From positions 1 to 16,050 of the forward strand of contig RFPR01000040.1 of NCBI GenBank assembly GCA_009928265.1: 16,050 nt of DNA. The letters run 5' to 3'. The notes under the pieces are model-generated. The model saw only the letters and a program-made list of their open reading frames with translations. It was not told the origin of the DNA and ran no database searches. The stretch is from Pseudomonadota bacterium. Its GTDB lineage: Bacteria; Verrucomicrobiota; Verrucomicrobiia; Chthoniobacterales; UBA6821. Numbering within the stretch: position 1 is the first letter of the stretch; every line of letters starts with the position of its first letter. Position numbers and translations under genes: made by a program. This document shows positions 6,848-16,050 of the stretch, one piece after another.

Positions 6848-7483
6848 ATGTCCTCTCCCTTCACCCCACCCGAAGCCGATCTCGAAATCGCCCCTCCCTC
6901 CACCATTGAACTGGTCTGGATCAACCACCGAGGCACGGTCTTGGCAGGGATCGCCGGGATCATCCTCATCGCATTGATTGCACTTGGCGTGACCGTATCG
7001 CGTCAGGCGTCCCGAATCGCCTCGGAGCAGGACCTTGCCGGAGCCACCGATGCCGCGGGATGGAACGACGTCATCTCCAAGTATCCCAACTCTGCCGCTG
7101 CTGCCGACGCCATGCTCCTACTGGCTTCATCCCTGCGCGATGCCGGCAAGATCGAAGAGTCCGACTCCCTCTATTCGCGTTTTTTGGAATCCTTCCCCCG
7201 AAGCCCGATCGCCGTTTCCGGCATGATCGGACGCGCCTCCAATGCGCGTGTAGCCGGAAAGCCTGCCGAAGCGCTCAATTACTACCAACAGGCAGCGGCC
7301 GCTAATCCCCAATCCTACGGGGCCCCCTTTGCCCTCTTCTCCCAATTCCGACTCCTTGCTCAGGATGGCAAGACAGAGGAAGCAAAGCGGATCATCCAAG
7401 CTCTCGCCAATCAGTATCCCTCCTCACTAGCCGCACAGGCAGCAGGAATCCGCACCCAACTCCCCCGGCAAGCGGCGAACTAA
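6848..7483 (+). CDS. Membrane-anchored tetratricopeptide-repeat protein
   Basis: A 211-residue protein with a short polar N-terminus, one hydrophobic helix (about residues 31-50, GTVLAGIAGIILIALIALGV) and a C-terminal alpha-helical region. The latter has TPR-like repeats: WNDVISKYPNSAAAADAMLL (about 75-94), then IEESDSLYSRFLESFPRSPIA and AEALNYYQQAAAANPQSYGA, with the repeated pattern of a helix ending in a YPxS/FPxS/NPxS turn. The topology resembles YfgM-type single-pass proteins, which associate with translocon or envelope partners, but the match is only in architecture and no function can be assigned. It stands alone between cysK and a convergent flavoprotein gene. The ATG at 6848 is preceded by a CU-rich leader instead of a Shine-Dalgarno. 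Confidence 0.75.
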   Translation: MSSPFTPPEADLEIAPPSTIELVWINHRGTVLAGIAGIILIALIALGVTVSRQASRIASEQDLAGATDAAGWNDVISKYPNSAAAADAMLLLASSLRDAGKIEESDSLYSRFLESFPRSPIAVSGMIGRASNARVAGKPAEALNYYQQAAAANPQSYGAPFALFSQFRLLAQDGKTEEAKRIIQALANQYPSSLAAQAAGIRTQLPRQAAN

Positions 7484-7531
7484 GCTGATCAAGCAATTGC
7501 TTCAGGGTCTTCTGACTCTCGGCAATTTGAC

Positions 7532-7553
7532 GGCATCCGCCTAGGCGGACGCC
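7532..7553. terminator. Symmetric GC-rich hairpin between convergent genes
   Basis: GGCATCCGCC (7532-7541), TA, GGCGGACGCC (7544-7553), pairing at 9 of 10 positions around a perfect CCGCCTAGGCGG palindrome. It lies between the TPR gene (+) and the flavoprotein gene (-). No T-run flanks it on either strand, so a bidirectional terminator is only probable. Confidence 0.45.
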
Positions 7554-7573
7554 CTTGGTTCTCCGAGATCGCC

Positions 7574-8971
7574 TCAAGCCTTCAGCTTTTCGGCAATCTC
7601 CTCTGCAGGATAGGTCCAGATTTCGCTAAGGGTCGGGTGGTAGTGGGGAACAAGAGCAAGTTGCCCTGCTGTCGCGTGAAAGGCCATTGCCACCACGATC
7701 TCATGGATGAGTTCCGAGGCCTCCGGACCGACGACGGCACCACCCAGAATTAGTCCTGTCTTTTCATCGGCGACTAACTTCACGAATCCATCCGTCTCCC
7801 CCTTGACGAGTGATTTGCCATGGTCGTTGAACGGATAAGAGGCCGTCACCACGTCGTGTCCGGCTTCCCGGGCCTCCTGCTCCCCCATGCCGCAGGCAGC
7901 CATCTGAGGCTCAGCGAAGCAGGCAAAGAGTTTCAACCGGTAATCGAGCGAGACCGCCGATCCCCCCTTCAATAGCACCGCCGCGTTCTTCGCCGCGGTT
8001 TCCCCCTGCGAGACGGCGATATGGACGACCTCATAGGGACCGCAACAGTCCCCGGCGGCAAAGAGATGCCTCGCCGTGGTGCACTGCTCGGGATCAGTGC
8101 AGATAGCAGGCCCTTGGAGGGCGACCCCGGCCTTGTCCAACGCAAGACCATTCAGGGCGGGGCGCCGACCGAGGGCATTCACCACGACCGAGGCCTTTAC
8201 GGAAAGTTCCCCATTACCCTGCTCAAAGCGGACGTTCATCCCGTCGGTATTGCGCTCAATCTCATGAAGCCTCGTGCCGCAAAGGACCTCAATGCCTCGG
8301 CGGCGAAAGCCCTCCGCCATGGCCTCGGCGACATCGTGGTCGCTTCCTGTGAGAAGCTGGGTATTGCGCTGGAGGATCGTCACCCTGGATCCGAGTGCCT
8401 CGAGATAGTGCGCCATCTCGAGTGCGACAGGACCACCTCCGAGCACCACGGCAGAGGGAGGGATCACGGCTAGTTCCAACAGATCATCACTGCTCAAGCA
8501 GAGTTCTATACCGGGAATCGGCGGACGATTGATCACAGATCCCGTGGCGATACAACCGCTCTTGAGACTGATGATTGTCTCACCTCCTCCCCGCAGGGCA
8601 ATGCGAAGGCAATGGGGATCAAGGAACTCGGCATGACCCCGGATGAATTCGAAGCACCCACCCTCCAGTTGCTCCCGGCGGTAGTCGGCGAACTCGGCGA
8701 TCAGCCGATCCTTGCGGGCCAAGATCGCGGAGGCATCAAATCCGATCCCCTCGGCACGCAGACCAAACTCCGCGGCATGGCGGAGAGTCCGATAGCGGTT
8801 GGCGGACTCAATGAGCGTCTTGCTCGGCATACACCCTCTCAGGATGCAGAGCCCACCGACCTTTTCGCCCCCCTCGATTACCACCGTGGAGAGACCGAGC
8901 GAGGCGGCGGTCCGGGCGGCGGCATATCCCCCGCTCCCCCCGCCGATCACCGCGAAATCAAATTCCTTCAT
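7574..8971 (-). CDS. Dihydrolipoamide dehydrogenase-like pyridine nucleotide-disulfide oxidoreductase
   Basis: A 465-residue class I flavoprotein disulfide reductase. It has an N-terminal FAD dinucleotide fold (FAVIGGGSGGYAA, glycines near residues 10-15), the redox-active disulfide C42-ILRG-C47 in GGLCILRGCMPSK, a second NAD(P)-binding fold (VVLGGGPVALEMAHYLEALG), the FAD motif LFAAGDCC, and the C-terminal dimer-interface active site HYHPTLSE (H443, H445, E450). All catalytic residues are present. I chose ATG 8971 because GGAGGAG lies 12 bases upstream and the protein then starts MKEFDFAVIGG; ATG 8992 would add seven residues. No 2-oxo acid dehydrogenase, glycine cleavage or mercury gene is adjacent, so lipoamide, mercuric or another disulfide substrate cannot be decided. 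Confidence 0.88.
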   Translation of the reverse strand: MKEFDFAVIGGGSGGYAAARTAASLGLSTVVIEGGEKVGGLCILRGCMPSKTLIESANRYRTLRHAAEFGLRAEGIGFDASAILARKDRLIAEFADYRREQLEGGCFEFIRGHAEFLDPHCLRIALRGGGETIISLKSGCIATGSVINRPPIPGIELCLSSDDLLELAVIPPSAVVLGGGPVALEMAHYLEALGSRVTILQRNTQLLTGSDHDVAEAMAEGFRRRGIEVLCGTRLHEIERNTDGMNVRFEQGNGELSVKASVVVNALGRRPALNGLALDKAGVALQGPAICTDPEQCTTARHLFAAGDCCGPYEVVHIAVSQGETAAKNAAVLLKGGSAVSLDYRLKLFACFAEPQMAACGMGEQEAREAGHDVVTASYPFNDHGKSLVKGETDGFVKLVADEKTGLILGGAVVGPEASELIHEIVVAMAFHATAGQLALVPHYHPTLSEIWTYPAEEIAEKLKA

Positions 8972-9238
8972 AGTCTTAATGTGCTCCTCCATCTTCTCTT
9001 TGGAAAGAGGGTAAAAAGCTCTCTCTCATAGGAAAATGCCCCCCGATCCCTCCTTACCTCTTCCTGTTTTTCCTAATTTTCTGATTCTTTCCCTCCCCTA
9101 CATATGGTGGTCATCCACCCAAAATGGCTCCAGATCCTGTATACGGAGACCAAAAAAGCATTGCCCACCCCTCCCTGCCTCCTTACCCTAAGCGGAATCA
9201 CAAACCCGCCCTTTTCCGGGCACCCCAGCACCCTTCTC

Positions 9239-11818
9239 ATGGCCAAAAAAGAACCCTCCGAACCGATCATCCCCCTCGACGATAGCGATATTCCCGAGAA
9301 GCAGGACACCGCTGGGGGCGAGGAGTACGGAGCCGCCCAGATCGACAAGCTGGAGGGGTTGGAGGCTGTCCGCAAACGCCCCGGAATGTACATCGGCGAC
9401 CCCGATGAGCGTGGCCTCCACCATTGCGTTTTCGAAGTGCTCGACAACTCCATCGACGAGCATCTGGCCGGCTACTGCACGCGCGTCGAGGTGGCCATTC
9501 ACTCCGACGGATCCGTCTCCATCCGAGACAATGGCCGCGGCATTCCGGTCGAGGTCCACCCCAAGTTCAAGATCCCGACCCTCGAACTCGTCCTGACCAA
9601 CCTCCACGCCGGCGGCAAGTTCGGACAGGGAGCGTACAAGTACAGCGGCGGTCTCCACGGAGTCGGCGCCAAGTGTGTCAATGCTCTCTCCACCTGGTTC
9701 AAGGTCGAGGTCATGCGCGAGGGGAAGGTCCACTTCATGGCCTTTGCCCAGGGCAAGACCACCCAGCCGCTGACCGTCCTGAGCGAGCTGAAGAACAAGA
9801 AGCAGACCGGCACCTTTGTCACGTTCCTGCCCGATCCGGAGATCTTCACGATCACCGTCACCTTCAAGTTTGAGCGCCTCGCCGGCCGCCTCCGCGAACT
9901 CGCCTTCCTCAATCCCGGCATCGAGATCGTCCTCACCGATGAGCGCGACGACGAGGAGCACCGTCCTCGCAGTGAGACCTTCTTCTACAAGCACGGCATT
10001 CAGGAGTTCGTTCGCCAACTCGGCGAGACCCGCTCGGTCCTCCATCCGAAGCCAATCGTCATCTCCCGCCAGCGCGATGAGATCTTTGTCGATGCAGTCC
10101 TTCAGTATAACGACTCCTACACCGACCAGATTCTCTGCTTCGCGAACTCCATTCCAAATCCGGACGGCGGCACCCACCTCACCGGTCTGCGCACCGCGCT
10201 TACTCGTGCCATCAACCAGTACGCCAAGGCCAACAGCATCCTCAAGGAGAAGGACCCCGCCCTCTCCGGCGACGACGTCCGCGAGGGCCTCACCGCCGTC
10301 CTGAGTGTCAAGCTCCCCCACCCCCGCTTCGAGTCCCAGACCAAGGTCAAGCTGGTCAACACCGAGGTCGAGGGCGTCGTGAACTCCTCAATCTACGAGG
10401 GTCTCATGGATCACTTCGACCAGAACCCAGCGGTCGCCAAGAAGGTCATCGAGAAGGCTCTCACCGCCGCCCGGGCCCGCGAGGCCGCTCGTAAGGCCCG
10501 CGAGACCGTCCGCAAGAGCGCCCTAACCGGCGGCGGACTCCCAGGCAAGCTCGCCGACTGCTCGGAGCGCGACCCCTCCCTCACCGAACTCTACATCGTC
10601 GAGGGTGACTCCGCAGGCGGCTCCGCCAAGCAGGGACGCGACCGACGCTTCCAGGCGATCCTGCCCATCAGGGGTAAGCTGATCAACGTTCAGAAGGCAC
10701 GCCTAGACAAGGTCCTGCAGAACACCGAGATCCAGACCATGATTACGGCCATCGGCACAGGCATCGGTGACGGTGACCAGGAGGGAGCCTTCAACATTGA
10801 GAAACTCCGCTACGGACGCATCGTCATTATGACCGATGCCGACGTCGACGGCTCCCACATCAGGACCCTACTCCTTACCTTCTTCTACAACCAGATGCCG
10901 CAGCTCATCCGTCGCGGCCACGTCTTCATCGCCCAGCCTCCTCTCTACCAGATCAAGAGGAAGAAGCGTGAGGAGTACGTCGACGACGACGTCCAGCTCA
11001 ACCGCATTCTCATCTCCCTCGGCGCCGAGGAACTCAAGCTTGTCACCCTACCGGACAAGAAGGAGATCCCCTCCGCGCAGTTCAAGGAGATCCTGGAACT
11101 CCTCGACAGGCTCGAGAAGTCCAGCGAGGCAGTCAGGCGTCTGGGCGGCGATTTTGAGGCCTACCTGCACGCCCGCTCGAGCGAAGGGGTGCTTCCCTCC
11201 TACCTCGTCGTCATCCGAAGCGGCAACGAGGAGAGCGTCGAGTATTTCCACAACGAGACAGAACTCCGCGACTTCACGGCAAAGAACATCGATCTCAACC
11301 TGTTCGACTCCGAACCCTCCGAGGGTGAGAACGGTGAGAACGGAAACGGCACCCCCTTGGAAAAAGTCGCCAAGGCCGACAAAAACGCACGTCGACGCCG
11401 CGCTCGCCTCGTTGAGATCCACCAGTCCAAGAGCATCGAGAAGCTCATCGCCGAACTCGGCAAAAAAGGATTCAAAATCGAACACTACGCCGACAGCAAG
11501 GCCCCCCTCTTCCACCTCGTTGACGGGGAGACCACCCACGAGATCTTCGCGATCCCCCGCATCCTCGAGATGGTCAAGGAAGTCGGACGACGCGGCGTCC
11601 AGATCAAGCGATTCAAGGGTCTCGGTGAAATGAACGCCAAGGAACTCTACGAGACCGCCATGAATCCGGAGCGTCGCCGCTTCCTCAAGGTGGAACTCAA
11701 CGACGACAACGCCCTGGAGGCCGGCCGCATGTTCGACATCCTGATGGGCGACGTGGTCGAGCCTCGCAGGATCTTCATCGAAGATAACGCGCTCAACGTC
11801 CGCAACCTCGACGTCTAG
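9239..11818 (+). CDS. gyrB: DNA gyrase subunit B
   Basis: An 859-residue ATPase subunit of the type IIA topoisomerase that introduces negative supercoils with GyrA. The GHKL ATPase domain shows GLEAVRKRPGMYIGD, EVLDNSIDEHLAG (E66 catalytic base, N70 Mg ligand), DNGRGIPVEVHPK and GGLHGVGA. The TOPRIM domain shows LYIVEGDSAGGSAKQGRDR (E455) and IMTDADVDGSHIR (D533, D535). The tail IKRFKGLGEMN and DVVEPRRIFIEDNALNVRNLDV is GyrB-like. Between TOPRIM and tail lies an insert of about 200 residues with an acidic/Gly-Asn linker (SEGENGENGNG) and an Arg cluster, as in long Gram-negative-type GyrBs. I chose ATG 9239 (MAKKEPSEP); the frame is open upstream to an ATG at 9104, adding 45 unlikely residues. 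ParE is less likely. gyrA is not in the window. The 5' region (8993-9238) is shared with the divergent flavoprotein gene. Confidence 0.95.
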   Translation: MAKKEPSEPIIPLDDSDIPEKQDTAGGEEYGAAQIDKLEGLEAVRKRPGMYIGDPDERGLHHCVFEVLDNSIDEHLAGYCTRVEVAIHSDGSVSIRDNGRGIPVEVHPKFKIPTLELVLTNLHAGGKFGQGAYKYSGGLHGVGAKCVNALSTWFKVEVMREGKVHFMAFAQGKTTQPLTVLSELKNKKQTGTFVTFLPDPEIFTITVTFKFERLAGRLRELAFLNPGIEIVLTDERDDEEHRPRSETFFYKHGIQEFVRQLGETRSVLHPKPIVISRQRDEIFVDAVLQYNDSYTDQILCFANSIPNPDGGTHLTGLRTALTRAINQYAKANSILKEKDPALSGDDVREGLTAVLSVKLPHPRFESQTKVKLVNTEVEGVVNSSIYEGLMDHFDQNPAVAKKVIEKALTAARAREAARKARETVRKSALTGGGLPGKLADCSERDPSLTELYIVEGDSAGGSAKQGRDRRFQAILPIRGKLINVQKARLDKVLQNTEIQTMITAIGTGIGDGDQEGAFNIEKLRYGRIVIMTDADVDGSHIRTLLLTFFYNQMPQLIRRGHVFIAQPPLYQIKRKKREEYVDDDVQLNRILISLGAEELKLVTLPDKKEIPSAQFKEILELLDRLEKSSEAVRRLGGDFEAYLHARSSEGVLPSYLVVIRSGNEESVEYFHNETELRDFTAKNIDLNLFDSEPSEGENGENGNGTPLEKVAKADKNARRRRARLVEIHQSKSIEKLIAELGKKGFKIEHYADSKAPLFHLVDGETTHEIFAIPRILEMVKEVGRRGVQIKRFKGLGEMNAKELYETAMNPERRRFLKVELNDDNALEAGRMFDILMGDVVEPRRIFIEDNALNVRNLDV

Positions 11819-11850
11819 GTCTTTCCGCGCCGCACTTCGCTCCCGCTTGC

Positions 11851-11873
11851 GAGCTGTATAATTCATACAGCTC
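11851..11873 (+). other. Perfect 9-bp inverted repeat downstream of gyrB
   Basis: GAGCTGTAT (11851-11859), loop AATTC, ATACAGCTC (11865-11873). It begins 33 bases after the gyrB stop in the gap between convergent genes. No T-run follows, so it is either a weak terminator or a protein-binding palindrome. The rest of the gap (11874-11995) shows nothing I recognise. Confidence 0.5.
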
Positions 11874-11995
11874 ACTCGGGGGCCTAGCGCCTGTGGAATT
11901 TTTTGCCGTCTTGTTGTGAGATTTTAGGAACGGGAGCGGGCAACTCGGCTCAGGAGACACCCGACAGGTTTAAGGCGAAAGGATTAGGCTGAAAA

Positions 11996-12941
11996 TTATT
12001 CCCCAGAAAACCTCGATGCCACGAGGGAAACAATATCCGAAGGCTTTGTCAGATGATAATCGGCCGTGGCGAGTTCATTTCCTAAGTACCTTTGCGGCGG
12101 GATGGAAACCGGATCCGTGCAGATACTCATCGTGCTGGCCCCAAGCTGACTCAACTGGTCATCAAGACTCAATCTGAGACTACCGTGGCCAATATGAGCA
12201 TTCCCTACGAGCAGCAGGATCGGTTTTCCATGGGAAAACTTCATGAGCGTTCCGGACATCGCCTTGTTCCTAAGGGCGATCTTTCGATCACGCGGCGTTA
12301 CCTCCGCCATTGGCGTATCGACCAACAGAACACTCGCCCCGTGCTGACGGGCAATCCATGCAACATCGATGAGGCTGTGGATCGCCTCCGTGTACATGAT
12401 CTTTGCAGCGCATTCCATTTTTTGACGACGAGTTAACTTGGAGGACCCCGGGTAATGAGTTCCTCATCGCGAGGGCCAACTTCATCATCTCGCGGGGGCT
12501 TTGCTTGGACGCAAAGTACGTGTCGAATTCCTCCTGAAGATCGCCCGGAAACTCAAAGGCGATTTTTTTAATAGTCGTTTTCGTGAGAAGGGCATCAAGG
12601 GCATTCATCGTATTTTCGCGCCCCTTCCGATGATTGTGATCAAATCCGATGATCAGGATATTCCTTGGACGGTTCGTGCTATCGACTTGGGAAAGCCGGA
12701 GGAATGATTCCGGAGGTTCAATGGTTGTCGGATAGAGAGGCCTGCCATGTGCTTCTAGAGCTCTCTCGGGCTGTTCTTCATGGAATGAAATGCATTCCTG
12801 AGGTTCCTGTTCAGAAAAGCTTCCTTCATTAGTCCCCGAACTTATTCCCTTTTCGATACAAGAAGCTAAACCAGCAACACAAATTCCTAGCAGCGTCATT
12901 GTATTGACGAGCACGTGACAACGCTCGAGAGACGTTTTCAT
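11996..12941 (-). pseudogene. Frameshifted lipoprotein gene with a ChaN/TraB (Tiki)-like domain
   Basis: The 5' part from ATG 12941 begins with a lipoprotein signal: a basic start (MKTSLER), a hydrophobic stretch, and lipobox LASC with C28. After a polar linker it reads ILIIGFDHNHRKGRENTMNA and KKIAFEFPGDLQEEFDTYF. Near 12465-12460 the coding shifts by one base: the first frame gives no sensible continuation, whereas the next frame gives THYPGSSKLTRRQKMECAAK, then LLVDTPMAEVTPRDRKIALR, and LLLVGNAHIGHG, ending at 11996. Joined, the product would be about 314 residues, anchored in the outer or inner membrane. The early GFDHNH, central IAFEF and late RN..M plus GNAHIGHG resemble ChaN/TraB/EreA-type domains, but this is a motif-level call. 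The gene is visibly AT-richer than its neighbours, suggesting transfer or decay. A sequencing indel is the alternative to a real pseudogene. Confidence 0.65.
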
Positions 12942-12992
12942 GGAGGGAAAACCTGTCCATGAGATATGACACTACCCTCTCATGGGACGTTC

Positions 12993-13027
12993 AAAAAAAA
13001 GCCGACAGCCCTCCTCTAAACTGCAGC
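12993..13027 (-). terminator. Probable Rho-independent terminator of the DEAD-box helicase gene
   Basis: On the minus strand GCTGCAG (13027-13021) pairs with CTGTCGGC (13008-13001) with one bulge and one G-T pair, across a 12-base loop, followed by eight T (13000-12993). It lies 33 bases after the helicase stop codon. Confidence 0.5.
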
Positions 13028-13060
13028 GCTCACAAATCCGTCAAATCCCAATCAGTTTTT

Positions 13061-14593
<1,533 letters not shown>

Positions 14594-14643
14594 AAGAAAA
14601 CGAGTCTATGCCGGGAAGAGCCCCGCGTCACCAAGGAACGGCA

Positions 14644-14729
14644 AAAGGCAAAATGTATAATGAATAATGAAAAAGTCTTTTTGCGGCTCCCTTCGGTTTT
14701 TTTCCTTTTTCATTCAGCATTTATCCTTT
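14644..14729. repeat. Dispersed ~40-bp repeat, two copies in inverted orientation
   Basis: The left copy (14644-14675, AAAGGCAAAATGTATAATGA onward) and the right copy (14691-14729, CTTCGGTTTTTTTCC followed by TTTTTCATTCAGCATTTA) face each other. Both match the element at 15935-15974: the right copy agrees with its reverse complement at about 35 of 40 positions. Left TGAAAAAG and right CTTTTTCA can pair as a stem. The pair fills most of the gap between the divergent helicase and flavoprotein genes. Confidence 0.7.
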
Positions 14730-14748
14730 GGATGTCATCACTACCCGT

Positions 14749-15933
14749 GTGAGCAATGACATCCCTGAACACCACGACGTGATCGTGATCGGCGGCGGTG
14801 GCGCCGGGATGTTCTGTGCCTTCACGGCCGCGAATCGCGGCAAACGGGTTCTCCTCCTGGAACACAACGATCAGGTCGGGAAAAAGATCGGGATCTCGGG
14901 CGGCGGTCGCTGCAACTTCACCAACATCCACGCCACGGCGGCCAACTATCTCTCGGGCAATCCCGACTTCTGCAAATCGGCCCTGGCACGCTACTCCCCG
15001 TGGGACTTCATCTCCTTGGTCGAGAAGCACGGCATCCCCTACCACGAGAAGAAGCTTGGCCAGCAGTTCTGCGACGAGAGTTCGCGCCGTATCATCTCGA
15101 TGCTGGAGAGCGAGTGCCGAGATGCCGGGGCGCGTATTCTCTGCGGATGCCGCGTCGAGGATGTGGTGAAGAACGACCGCTTCGAGGTGATCACCTCACG
15201 GGGATGCTTCACGTCGGCCGCAGTCGTCGTGGCGACCGGGGGACTCTCCTTTGCCAAGCTGGGAGCCACCGACATCGGTCACCGGATCGCCCGGAAATTC
15301 GGTATCGGCGTCTCGTCTTTGCGACCGGGACTGGTTCCCCTCACCTTCAGACCCCGTGAACAGTCGTTCTTTGAACCGCTCGCGGGTGTCTCCCTCCCTG
15401 TCCGCGTGAGCCATGGAGGGAAATCCTTCGAGGAAGCGATGCTCTTCACCCACCGGGGAGTCAGTGGTCCGGCCATCCTGCAGATCTCCTCCTTCTGGAA
15501 AGGGGGAGATCCCCTCTCCTTTGATCTTCTACCCGACCGGGTGGAGTCCGAGAACTTCGCCTCATCGATAAGGGGAGGCAGTACGGCACTGCAGATTCTC
15601 TCCAAGGCATGGCCCCGCCGGTTTGCCGAGGCGTGGTGCCAGCGTAACGCCCCTGACAAACCATTGGCCCGCTGCACGAGGCAGGAGACCGAGGCCCTGA
15701 CACGGGCGCTGCACGGATGGGAGGCCTGCTTTGAAGGAACCGAGGGATACCCGAAAGCCGAGGTCACACTCGGAGGCGTCGAGACAGGAGAGCTCTCCTC
15801 CAAGACCATGGAGTCACGGAAAGTCACGGGGCTCTATTTCATCGGAGAAGTGGTGGATGTCACCGGATGGCTTGGCGGATACAACTTCCAATGGGCCTGG
15901 GCCAGCGCCCACGCCTGCGGAACGGCGGTTTAG
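14749..15933 (+). CDS. BaiN/HI0933 (YhiN)-family FAD-dependent oxidoreductase
   Basis: A 394-residue flavoprotein with N-terminal FAD-binding fold HDVIVIGGGGAGMFCA (G15-G20), the acidic ribose ligand E38 in LLLEHNDQVGKKIGISGG, and the family hallmark SGGGRCNFTN (50-59). Further family motifs are KKLGQQFCDESS, VVATGGLSFAKLGATDIGH, LFTHRGVSGPAILQ, and the C-terminal FAD loop LYFIGEVVDVTGWLGGYNFQWAWASA. Members are NAD(P)/FAD enzymes acting on small organic substrates; BaiN acts on bile-acid intermediates, but most members have no known substrate, so none is claimed. I prefer GTG 14749 as the start: the alternative TTG 14728 lies inside a repeat copy, and GTG gives the usual short N-terminus (SNDIPEHHDVIVIGGG). 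A further repeat copy begins two bases after the stop. Confidence 0.9.
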   Translation: MSNDIPEHHDVIVIGGGGAGMFCAFTAANRGKRVLLLEHNDQVGKKIGISGGGRCNFTNIHATAANYLSGNPDFCKSALARYSPWDFISLVEKHGIPYHEKKLGQQFCDESSRRIISMLESECRDAGARILCGCRVEDVVKNDRFEVITSRGCFTSAAVVVATGGLSFAKLGATDIGHRIARKFGIGVSSLRPGLVPLTFRPREQSFFEPLAGVSLPVRVSHGGKSFEEAMLFTHRGVSGPAILQISSFWKGGDPLSFDLLPDRVESENFASSIRGGSTALQILSKAWPRRFAEAWCQRNAPDKPLARCTRQETEALTRALHGWEACFEGTEGYPKAEVTLGGVETGELSSKTMESRKVTGLYFIGEVVDVTGWLGGYNFQWAWASAHACGTAV

Positions 15934-15934
15934 G

Positions 15935-15974
15935 AAAGGCAAAATGCAGAATGAAAAATGGAGAAAAACCGAAG
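15935..15974. repeat. Dispersed ~40-bp intergenic repeat, single copy
   Basis: AAAGGCAAAATGCAGAATGA at the start and GGAGAAAAACCGAAG at the end. It is the third copy of the element at 14644-14729, in the same orientation as the left copy there. The remaining sequence to the window end (15975-16050) shows no gene or structure I can support. Confidence 0.65.
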
Positions 15975-16050
15975 ATTCCAGAGAACCAACAGCCTAATGA
16001 GTGAGGCATTCAAATGATCCCGCAGCCCTCCTTGCATTGATCGACAAGCG

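Noticed and set aside
9104..9238. 45-residue N-terminal extension of GyrB from an upstream ATG
   Set aside because: The extension (MVVIHPKWLQ...) looks like translated leader sequence. MAKKEPSEP at 9239 is the natural start, though the upstream ATG cannot be formally excluded.
9188..10321. 377-residue minus-strand open frame
   Set aside because: It lies antisense to the well-supported gyrB, has a composition typical of a high-GC antisense shadow and no recognisable motif.
11048..11875. 275-residue minus-strand open frame reaching past the gyrB end
   Set aside because: Almost entirely antisense to the gyrB insert and tail; no motifs and no plausible start context.
11838..11938. CGCTCCCG and CGGGAGCG as a long-range inverted repeat after gyrB
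   Set aside because: Only 8 bp with about 85 bases between the arms in GC-rich DNA; easily expected by chance.

Overview
The window is a GC-rich bacterial chromosome segment made up mostly of housekeeping and transport genes. No phage, integrase, transposase or CRISPR array is visible. The lineage cannot be fixed from sequence alone. A Verrucomicrobiota/Planctomycetota-type (PVC) genome is my best guess, based on high GC, an FHS-family sugar symporter, a GyrB with a long insert after the TOPRIM domain, short degenerate intergenic repeats, and the near absence of Shine-Dalgarno sequences. This is inference.

Layout: (1) 1-669, the 3' end of an M14-type (aspartoacylase / succinylglutamate desuccinylase-like) zinc hydrolase, followed by a terminator-like hairpin. 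(2) 728-3272, cysT-cysW-cysA, the membrane and ATPase parts of a sulfate/thiosulfate ABC importer, ending in a strong terminator. (3) 3347-4753 (-), an L-fucose permease-type MFS symporter, with a heptameric repeat array just upstream of its start. (4) 4859-5411 (-), a broken GH108/peptidoglycan-domain muramidase gene. (5) 5580-5661, tRNA-Leu(UAG), then cysK (O-acetylserine sulfhydrylase) at 5731-6693. (6) 6848-7483, a membrane-anchored TPR protein, convergent with (7) a dihydrolipoamide-dehydrogenase-like flavoprotein at 7574-8971 (-). (8) 9239-11818, gyrB. (9) 11996-12941 (-), a frameshifted, AT-richer lipoprotein gene. (10) 13061-14593 (-), a DEAD-box RNA helicase, divergent from (11) a BaiN/HI0933-family flavoprotein at 14749-15933.

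Functional links: CysTWA imports sulfate and CysK fixes the reduced sulfide into cysteine, so two parts of sulfur assimilation lie within 3.5 kb. No periplasmic sulfate-binding protein or reductase gene is in the window. The remaining genes look like independent transcription units.

The most unusual signal is inside the broken muramidase gene. A 63-bp segment bounded by perfect 16-bp inverted repeats is inverted relative to the reading frame. The missing conserved peptide (VPAVQFAMRDAAFNRG) reads on the opposite strand, and flipping the segment in silico places it in frame with the downstream half. A +1 (mod 3) offset to the upstream half remains. Other signals are a roughly 40-bp dispersed intergenic repeat present in both orientations, two short heptad-like arrays, and a recurrent pyrimidine-rich leader abutting start codons. 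I found no clear new multigene system.
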